33,558 bases of DNA from Hyphomicrobium_A sp964405975 (GCA_964405975.1 CAYOPW010000028.1:1-33558); one strand, 5' to 3'. Counted from the first letter of the stretch, positions 9,353 through 16,601 are shown. The notes: generated by a model not told the origin, from the letters alone. Translations and numbers: made by a program.

Positions 9353-9370
9353 AACCGGCCGAAGCCGGTT
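9353..9370 (-). other. UUCG-tetraloop hairpin at predicted nadA mRNA 5' end
   Basis: On the nadA strand the sequence reads AACCGGC, then TTCG, then GCCGGTT: a perfect seven-pair stem closed by C(UUCG)G, one of the most stable RNA tetraloops. No U-tract follows, so it is not an intrinsic terminator. By the predicted promoter, the stem would begin at or within a base or two of the transcription start. A 5'-terminal stabilising role is inferred. Confidence 0.55.
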
Positions 9371-9376
9371 ACCCTC

Positions 9377-9405
9377 TATATAATGCTCAGAATGAGTATT
9401 CTAAA
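9377..9405 (-). promoter_or_regulatory. Predicted nadA promoter
   Basis: Read on the minus strand, a -35-like TTTAGA (9400-9405) and a -10-like TATATA (9377-9382) are separated by exactly 17 bases, each matching four of six sigma-70 consensus positions. The spacer is filled by the second operator palindrome, as expected of a repressed promoter. The start site would fall near 9370. Confidence 0.55.
9382..9400. promoter_or_regulatory. Candidate NadQ operator 2
   Basis: Arms AATGCTCA and TGAGTATT flank GAA, with one mismatched pair (G against T). It has the same half-site as the perfect palindrome at 9317-9337. It lies between the -35 and -10 of the predicted nadA promoter, so bound repressor would exclude RNA polymerase. 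Confidence 0.75.
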
Positions 9406-9507
9406 GTGGGATCAAGCATACGTTATCTGGCGCAAAGAGGCCAGAGGCGATTGTGCGCAAGCTGCAAACCTTCCGCGTGTCTAAGTCGAAACCCTAAAGC
9501 GGACGCA

Positions 9508-10554
9508 TCAACTCTTACCGGGTTTCACCCGCACGCCAGGCGCAGGACGCTCCAACAAAACTTCACGTCTAAAGCGGAAGAGTTTTGCTGGACGGCCGCC
9601 GGTTCTCATCCGAACCTCACCTGTTGGCTCCACAAGCCCGGCACCTTCGACGAGGCGGCGGAAATTTTGCTTGTGTAGATGCGGGCCAAGGATAGCTTCC
9701 ACGGTTCTTTGCAACTCATAAAGCGTGAATTCGCTTGGCATGAGTTCAAAGATCACGGGCCGGTATTTAATCTTGGCGCGCACACGTCCAATGGCCGTAG
9801 CTAGAATGCGCCGGTGATCGAAACGCATTGGCGTTCCCAACCGCGGACGCTCTTGCCAAGTCTTCGCTGCTTCACGTCCATCGCGGGCAGACTCGTCGAC
9901 AAGTCCCGCCTCGTAGAGAAGTTCGAAGCGCTCCAGAACCTTTTCCTCATCCCAGCTCGCACCATCAAAGCCAAAGCAAATGCGCACGCGCTCTTGCCGG
10001 CTAATAGGTTGCTTCGATGATACGTGAGTCGCTGGACGTGACGCCCAGTCGCACAACCGCGGTTCGATAACGGTATCCAGGATGGCAGGACGGCCTTTAC
10101 GCCAATCTTCCCACGGGAAGTAATGATACCAGCTGTTCCAGGAGCCGCGCGCAAGCTCCAGCGAGGATTTCGCTTCGGTTAGCGCGAGGTATCCAATTGA
10201 AACAACATGCGGTCCAGCATCGCCGGGATCTGCACTACGACCCCGATCTCCAAACGTATAGAGTTGCTCGGCATAGCCGAGTTCCACACCGGTTTGGGCG
10301 CGGACCCAATCCCTCAGGCCCATTTCGAACGTGCGGTGCTCGCGTGGCGAGAACGGGCCGAATGGAAGTCCGTCCGTGGCTCCCGCCACGTCCGGTTCGC
10401 CCCTAATGACAAGGGCGACAGGTTCGTTGTCCGCTACCGCGACGATGGCAGCGTTTAGTCCAATTTCTACAGATGCCGGCTCGCCGCGCGGTGCTAGCGC
10501 GACGATACGGTCGGCTGAGACAGCCGAACGCCTGAGCTCGGTAGGCGAGTTCAT
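9508..10554 (-). CDS. nadQ: NadQ-type Nudix-like transcriptional regulator of NAD synthesis
   Basis: About 348 residues. The N-terminal half resembles a Nudix fold (two strands with NAAIVAVAD and EPVALVIRG, then an HVVSIGYLAL strand), but its Nudix box is degenerate: the region reading LRDWVRAQTGV lacks the catalytic glutamates, which suggests a ligand sensor rather than a hydrolase. The C-terminal part is an NrtR-like winged helix: TLYELQRTVEAILG, NFRRLVEGAGLVE, then GGRPAKLFRF, the family's typical ending. The ATG at 10554 has GGAG seven bases upstream; the longer frame from 10593 has no such site. It lies directly upstream of nadA on the same strand, next to two TGAGTAT palindromes. This supports the role of NAD repressor described for alphaproteobacterial NadQ. 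The ligand is unknown from the sequence. Confidence 0.85.
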   Translation of the reverse strand: MNSPTELRRSAVSADRIVALAPRGEPASVEIGLNAAIVAVADNEPVALVIRGEPDVAGATDGLPFGPFSPREHRTFEMGLRDWVRAQTGVELGYAEQLYTFGDRGRSADPGDAGPHVVSIGYLALTEAKSSLELARGSWNSWYHYFPWEDWRKGRPAILDTVIEPRLCDWASRPATHVSSKQPISRQERVRICFGFDGASWDEEKVLERFELLYEAGLVDESARDGREAAKTWQERPRLGTPMRFDHRRILATAIGRVRAKIKYRPVIFELMPSEFTLYELQRTVEAILGPHLHKQNFRRLVEGAGLVEPTGEVRMRTGGRPAKLFRFRREVLLERPAPGVRVKPGKS

Positions 10555-10560
10555 ATCTGT

Positions 10561-10579
10561 GCTCCAATTTTCTTGGAGC
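10561..10579 (-). promoter_or_regulatory. Hairpin enclosing the nadQ ribosome binding site
   Basis: On the nadQ strand, GCTCCAA and TTGGAGC pair perfectly over seven bases around a GAAAA loop. The right arm holds the GGAG Shine-Dalgarno, and the left arm supplies CUCC, so the site would be masked when folded. The stem ends six bases before the ATG. A translational brake on nadQ is inferred. Confidence 0.5.
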
Positions 10580-10664
10580 CCCCCAATCCGCAATGCGTTA
10601 AATGCCGATCATGGCGGTTTTCGGATCAGCCACGCCGCCTAGCGTTATGCTTTGGTTGAACTTA

Positions 10665-11312
10665 TCATGCCCCAGGCGGGGTTGCGCTGTCATCCATCAG
10701 AGCGCGAAATCTAGCCAAAAACCGCTGCTGTGCGGCTTCTGCCTGAATCGGCATAAGGTTCTGAAGGGCGTTCATTAATTCGCTTTGCAGGCCTTCTGGT
10801 TGCCCAAAAAAAATTATGCCTTCGTGCTCGGCGAACCCGGCAAGCCGCGTTGCTTCATAGAAGGCGGCGATTCGATCGCAGGCTTTGATTTCGGTTTGAA
10901 TTGCTTGCGGCAGCTCTTTGGGAAGTCCGAATCGCACGTGAATTGCCGCAAGCAGCCTCAACTCAAATGCTTTGTAGTTGAGCCCGATGGCATTCTTGAA
11001 CGGACTTATAAGATCACCGACGACATATTCCGACGCGTCGTGCAGCAACGCCGCCAGGCGCCAGGAGGGCGGCCAATGCGGGTTGCGCCCACTTGCAATC
11101 TCCTCAACCACCAGCGCGTGCTGCGCCACTGAGAAGGCATGTTTGCCAAGCGTCTGGCCGTTCCAGCGTGCAACGCGCGCGAGCCCGTGTGCGATATCCT
11201 CGATTTCGATGTCATTTGGCGAGGGGTTGAGAAGGTCGAGGCGGCGGCCAGACAGCATGCGTTGCCAGGCACGCTTGGGTGGGGCGTCGGTCGGTGTCAT
11301 TGTCTTCTTCAT
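10665..11312 (-). CDS. HD-domain phosphohydrolase (YfbR-like)
   Basis: A 215-residue HD-superfamily protein. The metal-binding pattern is visible as HAFSVAQHALVV (first His), LLHDASEYVVGD (the HD pair) and a later Asp in KACDRIAAFYEA. The HDASEY...D and SPFK segments resemble the E. coli YfbR 5'-nucleotidase group, which removes phosphate from deoxynucleoside monophosphates; that substrate is inferred and not shown here. The ATG at 11312 has GAGG five bases upstream and follows the tag stop by seven bases, so it is the third gene of ygfZ-tag-HD. No membrane segments. A general HD hydrolase call is secure; the exact substrate is not. Confidence 0.85.
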   Translation of the reverse strand: MKKTMTPTDAPPKRAWQRMLSGRRLDLLNPSPNDIEIEDIAHGLARVARWNGQTLGKHAFSVAQHALVVEEIASGRNPHWPPSWRLAALLHDASEYVVGDLISPFKNAIGLNYKAFELRLLAAIHVRFGLPKELPQAIQTEIKACDRIAAFYEATRLAGFAEHEGIIFFGQPEGLQSELMNALQNLMPIQAEAAQQRFLARFRALMDDSATPPGA

Positions 11313-11319
11313 GTGGGCC

Positions 11320-11946
11320 TCAGTGCATTGCGCGAGCCCGCTGCAGCTTGGCGCACGGCGCGTGGCGATGACAATCGACGAGGTGGTCGTTCACCATGCC
11401 GGCCGACTGCATGAATGCGTAAAGTGTCGTCGGTCCAACGAATCGGAAGCCTTCCGCCTTCAACGCTTTCGACATGCGCCGCGATAGATCCGTTTGGGCA
11501 GGGATGTCGGCCATCACCTCGTATTGGTTTTGAACCGGACCCGTTCCAAGAAAGCCCCACAAAAATTCGCTAAGTGACGTGCGCTCGGCAAGCCGCGCAT
11601 AGGCTTTTGCATTGCTTATTGTTGCCTCGATCTTTGCGCGGTTGCGCACGATGCCTTCGTCCTTCATTAGGCGAGCAACGTCTTTAGCCCCAAAGTGCGC
11701 CACCCGCTCTGGTGCAAAACCGGCAAAGGCGCGGCGGAAGTTCGGGCGCTTTTTGAGAATCGTCAACCAGGATAGCCCCGCCTGGAATCCTTCCAGTACG
11801 AGTTTTTCGAATAACGCGCGGTCATCGGTTAAGGGAACGCCCCATTCCTCATCGTGATAGCGCTGATACTCTGCATCCGCGATGCCAAGCCAAGGGCAGC
11901 GCTTCAGGGATTGTCGATGCGTAGAGCTCATGTGTGCCGTGCTCAT
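11320..11946 (-). CDS. tag: DNA-3-methyladenine glycosylase I
   Basis: About 208 residues. TAG removes 3-methyladenine from alkylated DNA to start base excision repair. Visible family features are the zinc cysteine near the N-terminus (RCPWLG), the YHDEEWGVP segment with the zinc His, FEKLVLEGFQAGLSWLTILKKR carrying the catalytic-pocket Glu, a helix-hairpin-helix-type region around KDVARLMKDEGIVRN, and the C-terminal MVNDHLVDCHRH with the remaining His and Cys ligands. I chose the ATG at 11946 because it overlaps the ygfZ stop as ATGA, a classic coupling arrangement; an ATG 15 bases later (11931) is an alternative. It is the middle gene of ygfZ-tag-HD. Confidence 0.95.
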   Translation of the reverse strand: MSTAHMSSTHRQSLKRCPWLGIADAEYQRYHDEEWGVPLTDDRALFEKLVLEGFQAGLSWLTILKKRPNFRRAFAGFAPERVAHFGAKDVARLMKDEGIVRNRAKIEATISNAKAYARLAERTSLSEFLWGFLGTGPVQNQYEVMADIPAQTDLSRRMSKALKAEGFRFVGPTTLYAFMQSAGMVNDHLVDCHRHAPCAKLQRARAMH

Positions 11947-12842
11947 GCAGAAGCGTTGGAATCTTTCGCACTTGGACCGAAGTGCGCCCATTTCGGCAAC
12001 TCAATACGCACGGGCACCTCGCCCGCAAACAGACCCGCGCCCCGTCCGCTCATTTCGGCGGCGCGGTCAAGTCGCAACAAGGCTAGCCCGCGTGTTGTGG
12101 ACGTCGAGCCGAGGGTGCCGATCGTCACACCGCCCGCAACGATATCGGTCCCCGATGCCGGCAGAGTCGACTCGCCAACAATGGGAACCACCCGCCGGCG
12201 TGCCGTGCCGCGGTTTGCCATGCGCGAGACGACCTCCTGGCCGACGTAGCAACCCTTCTGGAAGGATACGCCGTGCAATTGGTCGAAGAGCGCCTCGTGC
12301 GGGAACGTGTCGCCAAACAAGTAGTCTTTGCCGCCTTCCGGCACGCCGAGCGCAATGCGGTGCGCGTGGTAGTCATCCTGCGTCGCGGTGTTGGCGTCTT
12401 CGCCGCCAAGGGCCCAGTCGGTGCGCATGGTGACCAGCTCGCGAAAGCCCATGTCGGGTAGGCGCGGATCGGCGAACCAAAGCGGCGGCTTGCCACCGTG
12501 GCGCAATTCGTACGGCCCGCCCCAGAGCGCGGCTACCGTATAATCGGCCGATGCATCTTCAATCTCGGCCTTCACGCGCAGCTTGTAGAGGCTGAGCCGT
12601 TCGGAGAGCGCTGCCGTCTTGTCCCTAGCTGTTTCGAGGCAAAAACCGCCATGCGCCTTCACCACGAAGAAATCGAATAAAATCTTGCCCTGAGGTGTCA
12701 GCAGCCCGGCATGGATCGCCGGTTGCGCGCCTAAGAGCGCCATATCGTTGGTGATAACGCCCTGGAGCAGCTTTTCGGCATCTTCGCCCATGACCGTGAC
12801 GACGCCACGGTCAGGCAAGAGCGCAATTCTGGTATCAGTCAT
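11943..12842 (-). CDS. ygfZ: Folate-binding protein YgfZ (GcvT-like)
   Basis: About 299 residues. YgfZ/IBA57 proteins bind folate and assist iron-sulfur cluster assembly or repair, notably for MiaB-type enzymes. The diagnostic motif KGCYVGQEVVSRM is present (Cys near residue 198) together with the GcvT-like N-terminal fold (GEDAEKLLQGVITND, LLTPQGKILFDFFV). The frame extends two codons to a GTG at 12848, but the ATG at 12842 has GGGGTG just upstream and is the better start. It leads a three-gene minus-strand unit with tag (ATGA overlap) and the HD hydrolase, and is divergent from a dihydroorotase. The window also encodes the iron-sulfur proteins NadA and an RlmD-like methylase, which might benefit from it; that link is inference. 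Confidence 0.93.
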   Translation of the reverse strand: MTDTRIALLPDRGVVTVMGEDAEKLLQGVITNDMALLGAQPAIHAGLLTPQGKILFDFFVVKAHGGFCLETARDKTAALSERLSLYKLRVKAEIEDASADYTVAALWGGPYELRHGGKPPLWFADPRLPDMGFRELVTMRTDWALGGEDANTATQDDYHAHRIALGVPEGGKDYLFGDTFPHEALFDQLHGVSFQKGCYVGQEVVSRMANRGTARRRVVPIVGESTLPASGTDIVAGGVTIGTLGSTSTTRGLALLRLDRAAEMSGRGAGLFAGEVPVRIELPKWAHFGPSAKDSNASA

Positions 12843-12854
12843 GGTCACCCCGTT

Positions 12855-12868
12855 CCGGTTGCAACCGG
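12855..12868. promoter_or_regulatory. 14-bp perfect palindrome between ygfZ and dihydroorotase
   Basis: CCGGTTGCAACCGG is its own reverse complement with no spacer. It lies 12 bases upstream of the ygfZ ATG in the divergent region shared with the dihydroorotase gene. It could be a repressor site or, in RNA, part of a small fold in the ygfZ leader. No known regulator is assigned. Confidence 0.4.
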
Positions 12869-12920
12869 CGTCTGTTTTACGTATGCGGGCGGAAAGCCGG
12901 TGGCAAGCGGCGGAGGCGCA

Positions 12921-14249
12921 ATGTCGGGGACTTACGAACTGGTCTTAAAGGGTGGAACCCTCGTCAACCAAGATGGGACGGGCGTGCGCGACATCGGGAT
13001 CCGCGCTGGGCGCATTGCCGCTATTGGTTCAATCGGCACTGAACGGGGTGACGAGGTCATCGATGCAAGGGGCCTTCACATCCTCCCTGGCGTGATCGAC
13101 ACCCAAGTCCATTTTCGCGAACCGGGGCTTGAGTACAAGGAGGACTTGGAGACCGGCAGCCGCGCGGCCGTGCTGGGTGGCGTGACCGCGGTGTTCGAGA
13201 TGCCCAACACCAAGCCGCTGACCACGAGTGCGCAAACGCTTGCTGATAAAGTATCGCGCGCGCGCCAGCGCATGTTTTGCGACTTTGCTTTTTATGTCGG
13301 CGGCACGCGCGAGAACGTCGACGAAATTCCCGATCTTGAGCGGCTAGAAGGTTCAGCGGGTATCAAGGTCTTCATCGGTTCCTCGACCGGCGATCTGCTT
13401 GTCGACGACGAAGCATCCCTTGATCGCATCATCGCAAAGATTAGCCGCCGTGCAGCGTTTCATGCCGAGGACGAGGCCCGGCTAAAGGAGCGCATGGGCC
13501 TGCGGCGTGTGGGCGATCCATCTTCGCATCCTGAGTGGCGCGATGAGAAAGCCGCCCTAATCGCCACGACGCGGCTGGTGCGCTTGGCCGAAAAATACAA
13601 AAGGCGCATTCACGTGCTGCATATTTCAACTGCGGCAGAGATGGCGTTCCTGGAAACGCACAAAGGCTGGGCGAGCGTGGAGGTGACGCCAAACCATCTG
13701 ACACTCGTTGCTCCCGACTGTTACCGCGAACTAGGCGCATATGTGCAGATGAATCCTCCGGTGCGTGACGACCACCATCGCCAGGCGCTTTGGGCCGGAG
13801 TTGCTTCGGGCATTGTTGACGTGCTGGGGTCCGATCATGCTCCGCACACACGCGAGGAAAAGGAATGCCCTTATCCTGCTTCGCACTCTGGCATGACGGG
13901 TGTGCAAACGCTTGTCCCTATCATGCTCGATCACGTCAACGCGGGTAGGCTGACGTTGGAGCGTTTTGTCGATCTAACGAGCCACGGACCTCAGCGTTTG
14001 TTCGGCATCAGGGGCAAGGGACGCATTGCTTGTGGCTATGATGCCGACCTCACCATCGTGGATTTGCAGCGTGAGGAAACGATCACCAATGAACAGATTG
14101 CAAGCCGATGTGGCTGGACGCCTTATCACGGCAGCAGGGTGAAGGGGTGGCCTGTTGGCACGATTGTGCGCGGCGCCAAAGTCATGTGGGAGGGCGAGAT
14201 CGCGCAGCCGGCTCGTGGTGAGCCGGTCGCCTTCTTTGAGGGACGCTAG
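12921..14249 (+). CDS. pyrC: Dihydroorotase family protein, alphaproteobacterial Q-type
   Basis: A 442-residue amidohydrolase of the class I dihydroorotase type. Dihydroorotase closes carbamoyl-aspartate to dihydroorotate in pyrimidine synthesis. Visible motifs: DTQVHFREPGLEYKEDLETGS (residues 60 on), the carboxylatable lysine Lys149 in AGIKVFIGSS, His181 (AFHAED), His234 (HVLHIS), Asn278 (MNPP), and Asp305 in GSDHAPHT. The first metal His of the usual HxH pair is Gln62, so the binuclear site may be altered. I used the ATG at 12921 because GGAGG is four bases upstream, not the ATG at 12900. It is divergent from ygfZ, and its stop overlaps the L,D-transpeptidase stop. Another amidohydrolase activity is possible. 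Confidence 0.85.
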   Translation: MSGTYELVLKGGTLVNQDGTGVRDIGIRAGRIAAIGSIGTERGDEVIDARGLHILPGVIDTQVHFREPGLEYKEDLETGSRAAVLGGVTAVFEMPNTKPLTTSAQTLADKVSRARQRMFCDFAFYVGGTRENVDEIPDLERLEGSAGIKVFIGSSTGDLLVDDEASLDRIIAKISRRAAFHAEDEARLKERMGLRRVGDPSSHPEWRDEKAALIATTRLVRLAEKYKRRIHVLHISTAAEMAFLETHKGWASVEVTPNHLTLVAPDCYRELGAYVQMNPPVRDDHHRQALWAGVASGIVDVLGSDHAPHTREEKECPYPASHSGMTGVQTLVPIMLDHVNAGRLTLERFVDLTSHGPQRLFGIRGKGRIACGYDADLTIVDLQREETITNEQIASRCGWTPYHGSRVKGWPVGTIVRGAKVMWEGEIAQPARGEPVAFFEGR

Positions 14250-14968
14250 AGCTGCGCGGCTGTGTCTGCGTTGCGTTGCGGTAGAGGCGGCGGCGGCGAG
14301 ACGCGCTCTTCAAGAGGCGGCAGGCGCTTCACGACCGTCACGGGTGTTCCCACCACAATCTGGCTTGCCAAATGCACGACATGCTCATTCATCATGCGAA
14401 AGCAGCCCGACGAGGCAGCCCGGCCAATACTGTTGGCGTCGTTGGTGCCATGAATTCGGTAAAGCGATTTGCCTAAATAAAGTGCGCGAGCGCCCAGGGG
14501 ATTGCGCAAGCCACCGGTCATCTTGTCGGGCAGCCGCCGATCGCGCGAAATCATTTCCTTGGGCGGGTGCCAGTCGGGCCACTCGGCGATGCGGCTGATA
14601 AATTCGGTTCCCGTCCACGAAAAGCCTTGGCGCCCGACCGAGATTGGGTACTCGTAAGCCTCGCTGTCCGACAGGATCAAATAGAGCTTGCGCGCTGCCG
14701 TATCAATAATGATCGAGTTGGGTGTGTAGTTGTTCTCTAATGCGACTTTATTAGGCGCTTCGGGATCGATGTAGGGCCGTGCGCCACCAAGCGCCATGCG
14801 ACCACGCCGGACGTCCAAATCGGATGGGTCGCGGTAAGCCTGCCGTGGCGCTTGTTCCCAGAAGGGGCGGCGCCCGAAGTTTTCCCATTGTTGAAACCAT
14901 TGCGCTGAGGCAGGTGTTACCCAAGCCACACTCGCTGCCGCCACACCTATAAACATTACTCGCCACAT
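14246..14968 (-). CDS. L,D-transpeptidase (YkuD domain), exported
   Basis: About 240 residues from the ATG at 14968. The YkuD/ErfK family cross-links peptidoglycan or attaches proteins to it through a catalytic cysteine. The catalytic block is visible: YRIHGTND followed by SIGRAASSGCFRM, with His, Gly and Cys in the expected order. The domain begins with IIIDTAARKLYLIL, as in the family. An N-terminal signal peptide (MWRVMFIGVAAASVAW, cleavage after ASA) sends it to the periplasm. A short Pro/Arg-rich stretch links the signal to the domain. The frame extends further upstream, but signal-peptide character begins at 14968 (or at 14956). It is convergent with the dihydroorotase and shares a CTAG stop with it. 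Confidence 0.93.
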   Translation of the reverse strand: MWRVMFIGVAAASVAWVTPASAQWFQQWENFGRRPFWEQAPRQAYRDPSDLDVRRGRMALGGARPYIDPEAPNKVALENNYTPNSIIIDTAARKLYLILSDSEAYEYPISVGRQGFSWTGTEFISRIAEWPDWHPPKEMISRDRRLPDKMTGGLRNPLGARALYLGKSLYRIHGTNDANSIGRAASSGCFRMMNEHVVHLASQIVVGTPVTVVKRLPPLEERVSPPPPLPQRNADTAAQL

Positions 14969-15493
14969 GATTTTGCAATCCTCAATCCCGCACGCAATCG
15001 TCAAGAGCCAAGGCGCGAACATTACGTTGCCGGACGCTCCCAGGCACTCAGGATTATGTGTTTACGGTTTACCGGGGCACAAGCTGCAAGACTTGGTACT
15101 TTTGACCAGACTTTCAGTGTACGGTCCGTTCATCAATAGAGTAAGGTATGCCTTGTGCCAGCGGCGGCCAAGCGAGCCCGCAGATAGTTTCTTCTCCATC
15201 ACCTAGCATCGCCTTAGCCTGCACTGGTATCTCTCATTCGCCAGATAGCCTGGATTTGGGGCGTATCAAGCCGACGCAGGGCTATTGCGCGCATAGACAA
15301 CGCAGACGGCCGCCAGTACCAATAGAGAGAGAGGCGATTCACACGTAGCTCGGCGAAGAACGATATCAGCGTACCCCGGCGTGCGAGGGGGCGGGCGAAT
15401 TGGGGGTTGCATCACAGCAGATGGTGCCATGTGCGTAACCGCTACGCCGCATAACACCTTGCGGCCCGCGTGCCAGCCGGCAAGGGAATTGGT
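14969..15493. other. 525-base intergenic region, no gene supported
   Basis: This stretch separates the divergent L,D-transpeptidase and LysE-type genes and should hold both promoters. Frames here are short, without ribosome binding sites or family motifs. No tRNA, strong hairpin or consensus -35/-10 pair was found by eye. Confidence 0.5.
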
Positions 15494-16156
15494 ATGCAAT
15501 TTTTGCCCAATCCTCTGATTATTCCCGTTGGGGTTTTCGTCGGAATCCTCGTGTCGGCTCCGGTGGGGCCCGTCAACGTGCTGTGCATACAGCGGGCGCT
15601 TGAGCGGGGGTTTTGGGGTGGCATCGCCGCCGGACTTGGCGCGATGCTGGGCGATGGGCTTATTGCCTTGTTCGCCGCCCTCGGCGTTGGTGCGATCTCC
15701 GGCGCCGTCGAGTATCATCGCACGGCGATCCAGATTTTGGGTGGTTTGGTGCTGACGGCCTTTGGGCTGAAGCTCTTTTTCGCGACCCCCCGCTTCGTTC
15801 CTGAGGCGTCCGTTGAGCGGGCGGAGACCTTGCGCGACTTTGTCTGGGACATCCCGCAGACGTTCTTTCTCACAATCACCAATCCGGGCGCGGTGCTCGG
15901 TTTGTTCGCCATATTCGGTGGCATTTCGACATTCGTGGAGGTTTCTGGTTACGTCGATGCGCTGACAATCGTCGCCGCGGTCATGGCTGGCAGCATTGCA
16001 TGGTGGGTGGGGCTTTCTCACCTTATCGGCCACTTCCGGCACCGCGTTACCGAAGCGCGGTTGCGCCACATCAATCAGTTTGCCGGACTTTTGTTGCTTG
16101 GGTTCGGCGTGGTGTTGATCGGGGAGCTTGCGCTCAAATTCGCCGGGCTTATCTGA
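15494..16156 (+). CDS. LysE/RhtB family amino-acid exporter
   Basis: About 220 residues with some six membrane helices. The family exports amino acids such as lysine, threonine or homoserine. The N-terminal helix GVFVGILVSAPVGPVNVLCIQRAL carries the family's SAPVGPVN-type signature, followed by GFWGGIAAGLGAMLGDGLIAL. Further hydrophobic segments lie at about 70-90, 120-145, 155-180 and 195-220, and the mid-loop ITNPGAVLGLFAIF is typical of LysE. I used the ATG at 15494 because AAGGG lies eight bases upstream; the frame is open slightly further. The substrate cannot be predicted, and no LysG-like regulator is adjacent. Confidence 0.88.
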   Translation: MQFLPNPLIIPVGVFVGILVSAPVGPVNVLCIQRALERGFWGGIAAGLGAMLGDGLIALFAALGVGAISGAVEYHRTAIQILGGLVLTAFGLKLFFATPRFVPEASVERAETLRDFVWDIPQTFFLTITNPGAVLGLFAIFGGISTFVEVSGYVDALTIVAAVMAGSIAWWVGLSHLIGHFRHRVTEARLRHINQFAGLLLLGFGVVLIGELALKFAGLI

Positions 16157-16171
16157 TTGCGCTGTCTGCGA

Positions 16172-16417
16172 TTATTGCCGCGTTCGGTGGAGCGTAAATT
16201 CGCCGAGGTTGATGCGCTCTTCCAAGCTGCGTGCCAGCGTGATGACAGCGTCCTCACCGAAATGCGTCACGAGGTCGGTGAGCGCGGTGAACAAAGCCGC
16301 ATAGGCCATATGTTCATTTGAGATGCCGCTTTCTTCCCCTTCGTCCCATGCCGCGAGAATGAGATTCAATGCGCGGAAGCTGGGGTCTTCCGAATTCGCG
16401 AGCTCATATGTTCTCAC
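16172..16417 (-). CDS. Small hypothetical protein with GTG start
   Basis: An 81-residue, mostly helical, acidic soluble protein. It contains RALNLILAAWDEGEESGI, an Ala-rich helix AYAALFTALTDLVTHFG, and EDAVITLARSLEERI. I set the start at GTG 16417 because a very strong GGGAGGGG lies five bases upstream; the longer frame from 16468 has no such site. No metal or catalytic motif is seen, and I do not recognise the family. It is convergent with the LysE-type exporter (15 bases apart). The strong ribosome binding site and protein-like composition argue that it is real. Confidence 0.7.
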   Translation of the reverse strand: MRTYELANSEDPSFRALNLILAAWDEGEESGISNEHMAYAALFTALTDLVTHFGEDAVITLARSLEERINLGEFTLHRTRQ

Positions 16418-16601
16418 GGCGTCCCCTCCCGGCCCAAAAGACCGATCTATTTGTCTTGCTGCTGGCAAGTGATGAAATCAGACCGGCGCCAGAGCTCCTT
16501 TGCTGAAGCATCTTATTGCAGGAAGCGTTCGTAGCATGGCGAGCAGCCCACAACAGAGGCTGCGCCTATTCACAGTAAATGTTGGAGTGGCCCGTGTGGT
16601 T

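Noticed and set aside
9353..9370. Intrinsic terminator between nadQ and nadA
   Set aside because: The hairpin is strong, but no U-tract follows it on either strand.
10061..10080. GGTTCGA resembling a tRNA T-loop
   Set aside because: It lies inside the nadQ coding sequence, and no acceptor, D or anticodon stems surround it.
15266..16069. 267-codon minus-strand frame opposite the LysE-type gene
   Set aside because: It is a shadow of the exporter: Arg/Gln-rich composition, no ribosome binding site and no motif, while the plus strand has clear membrane helices.
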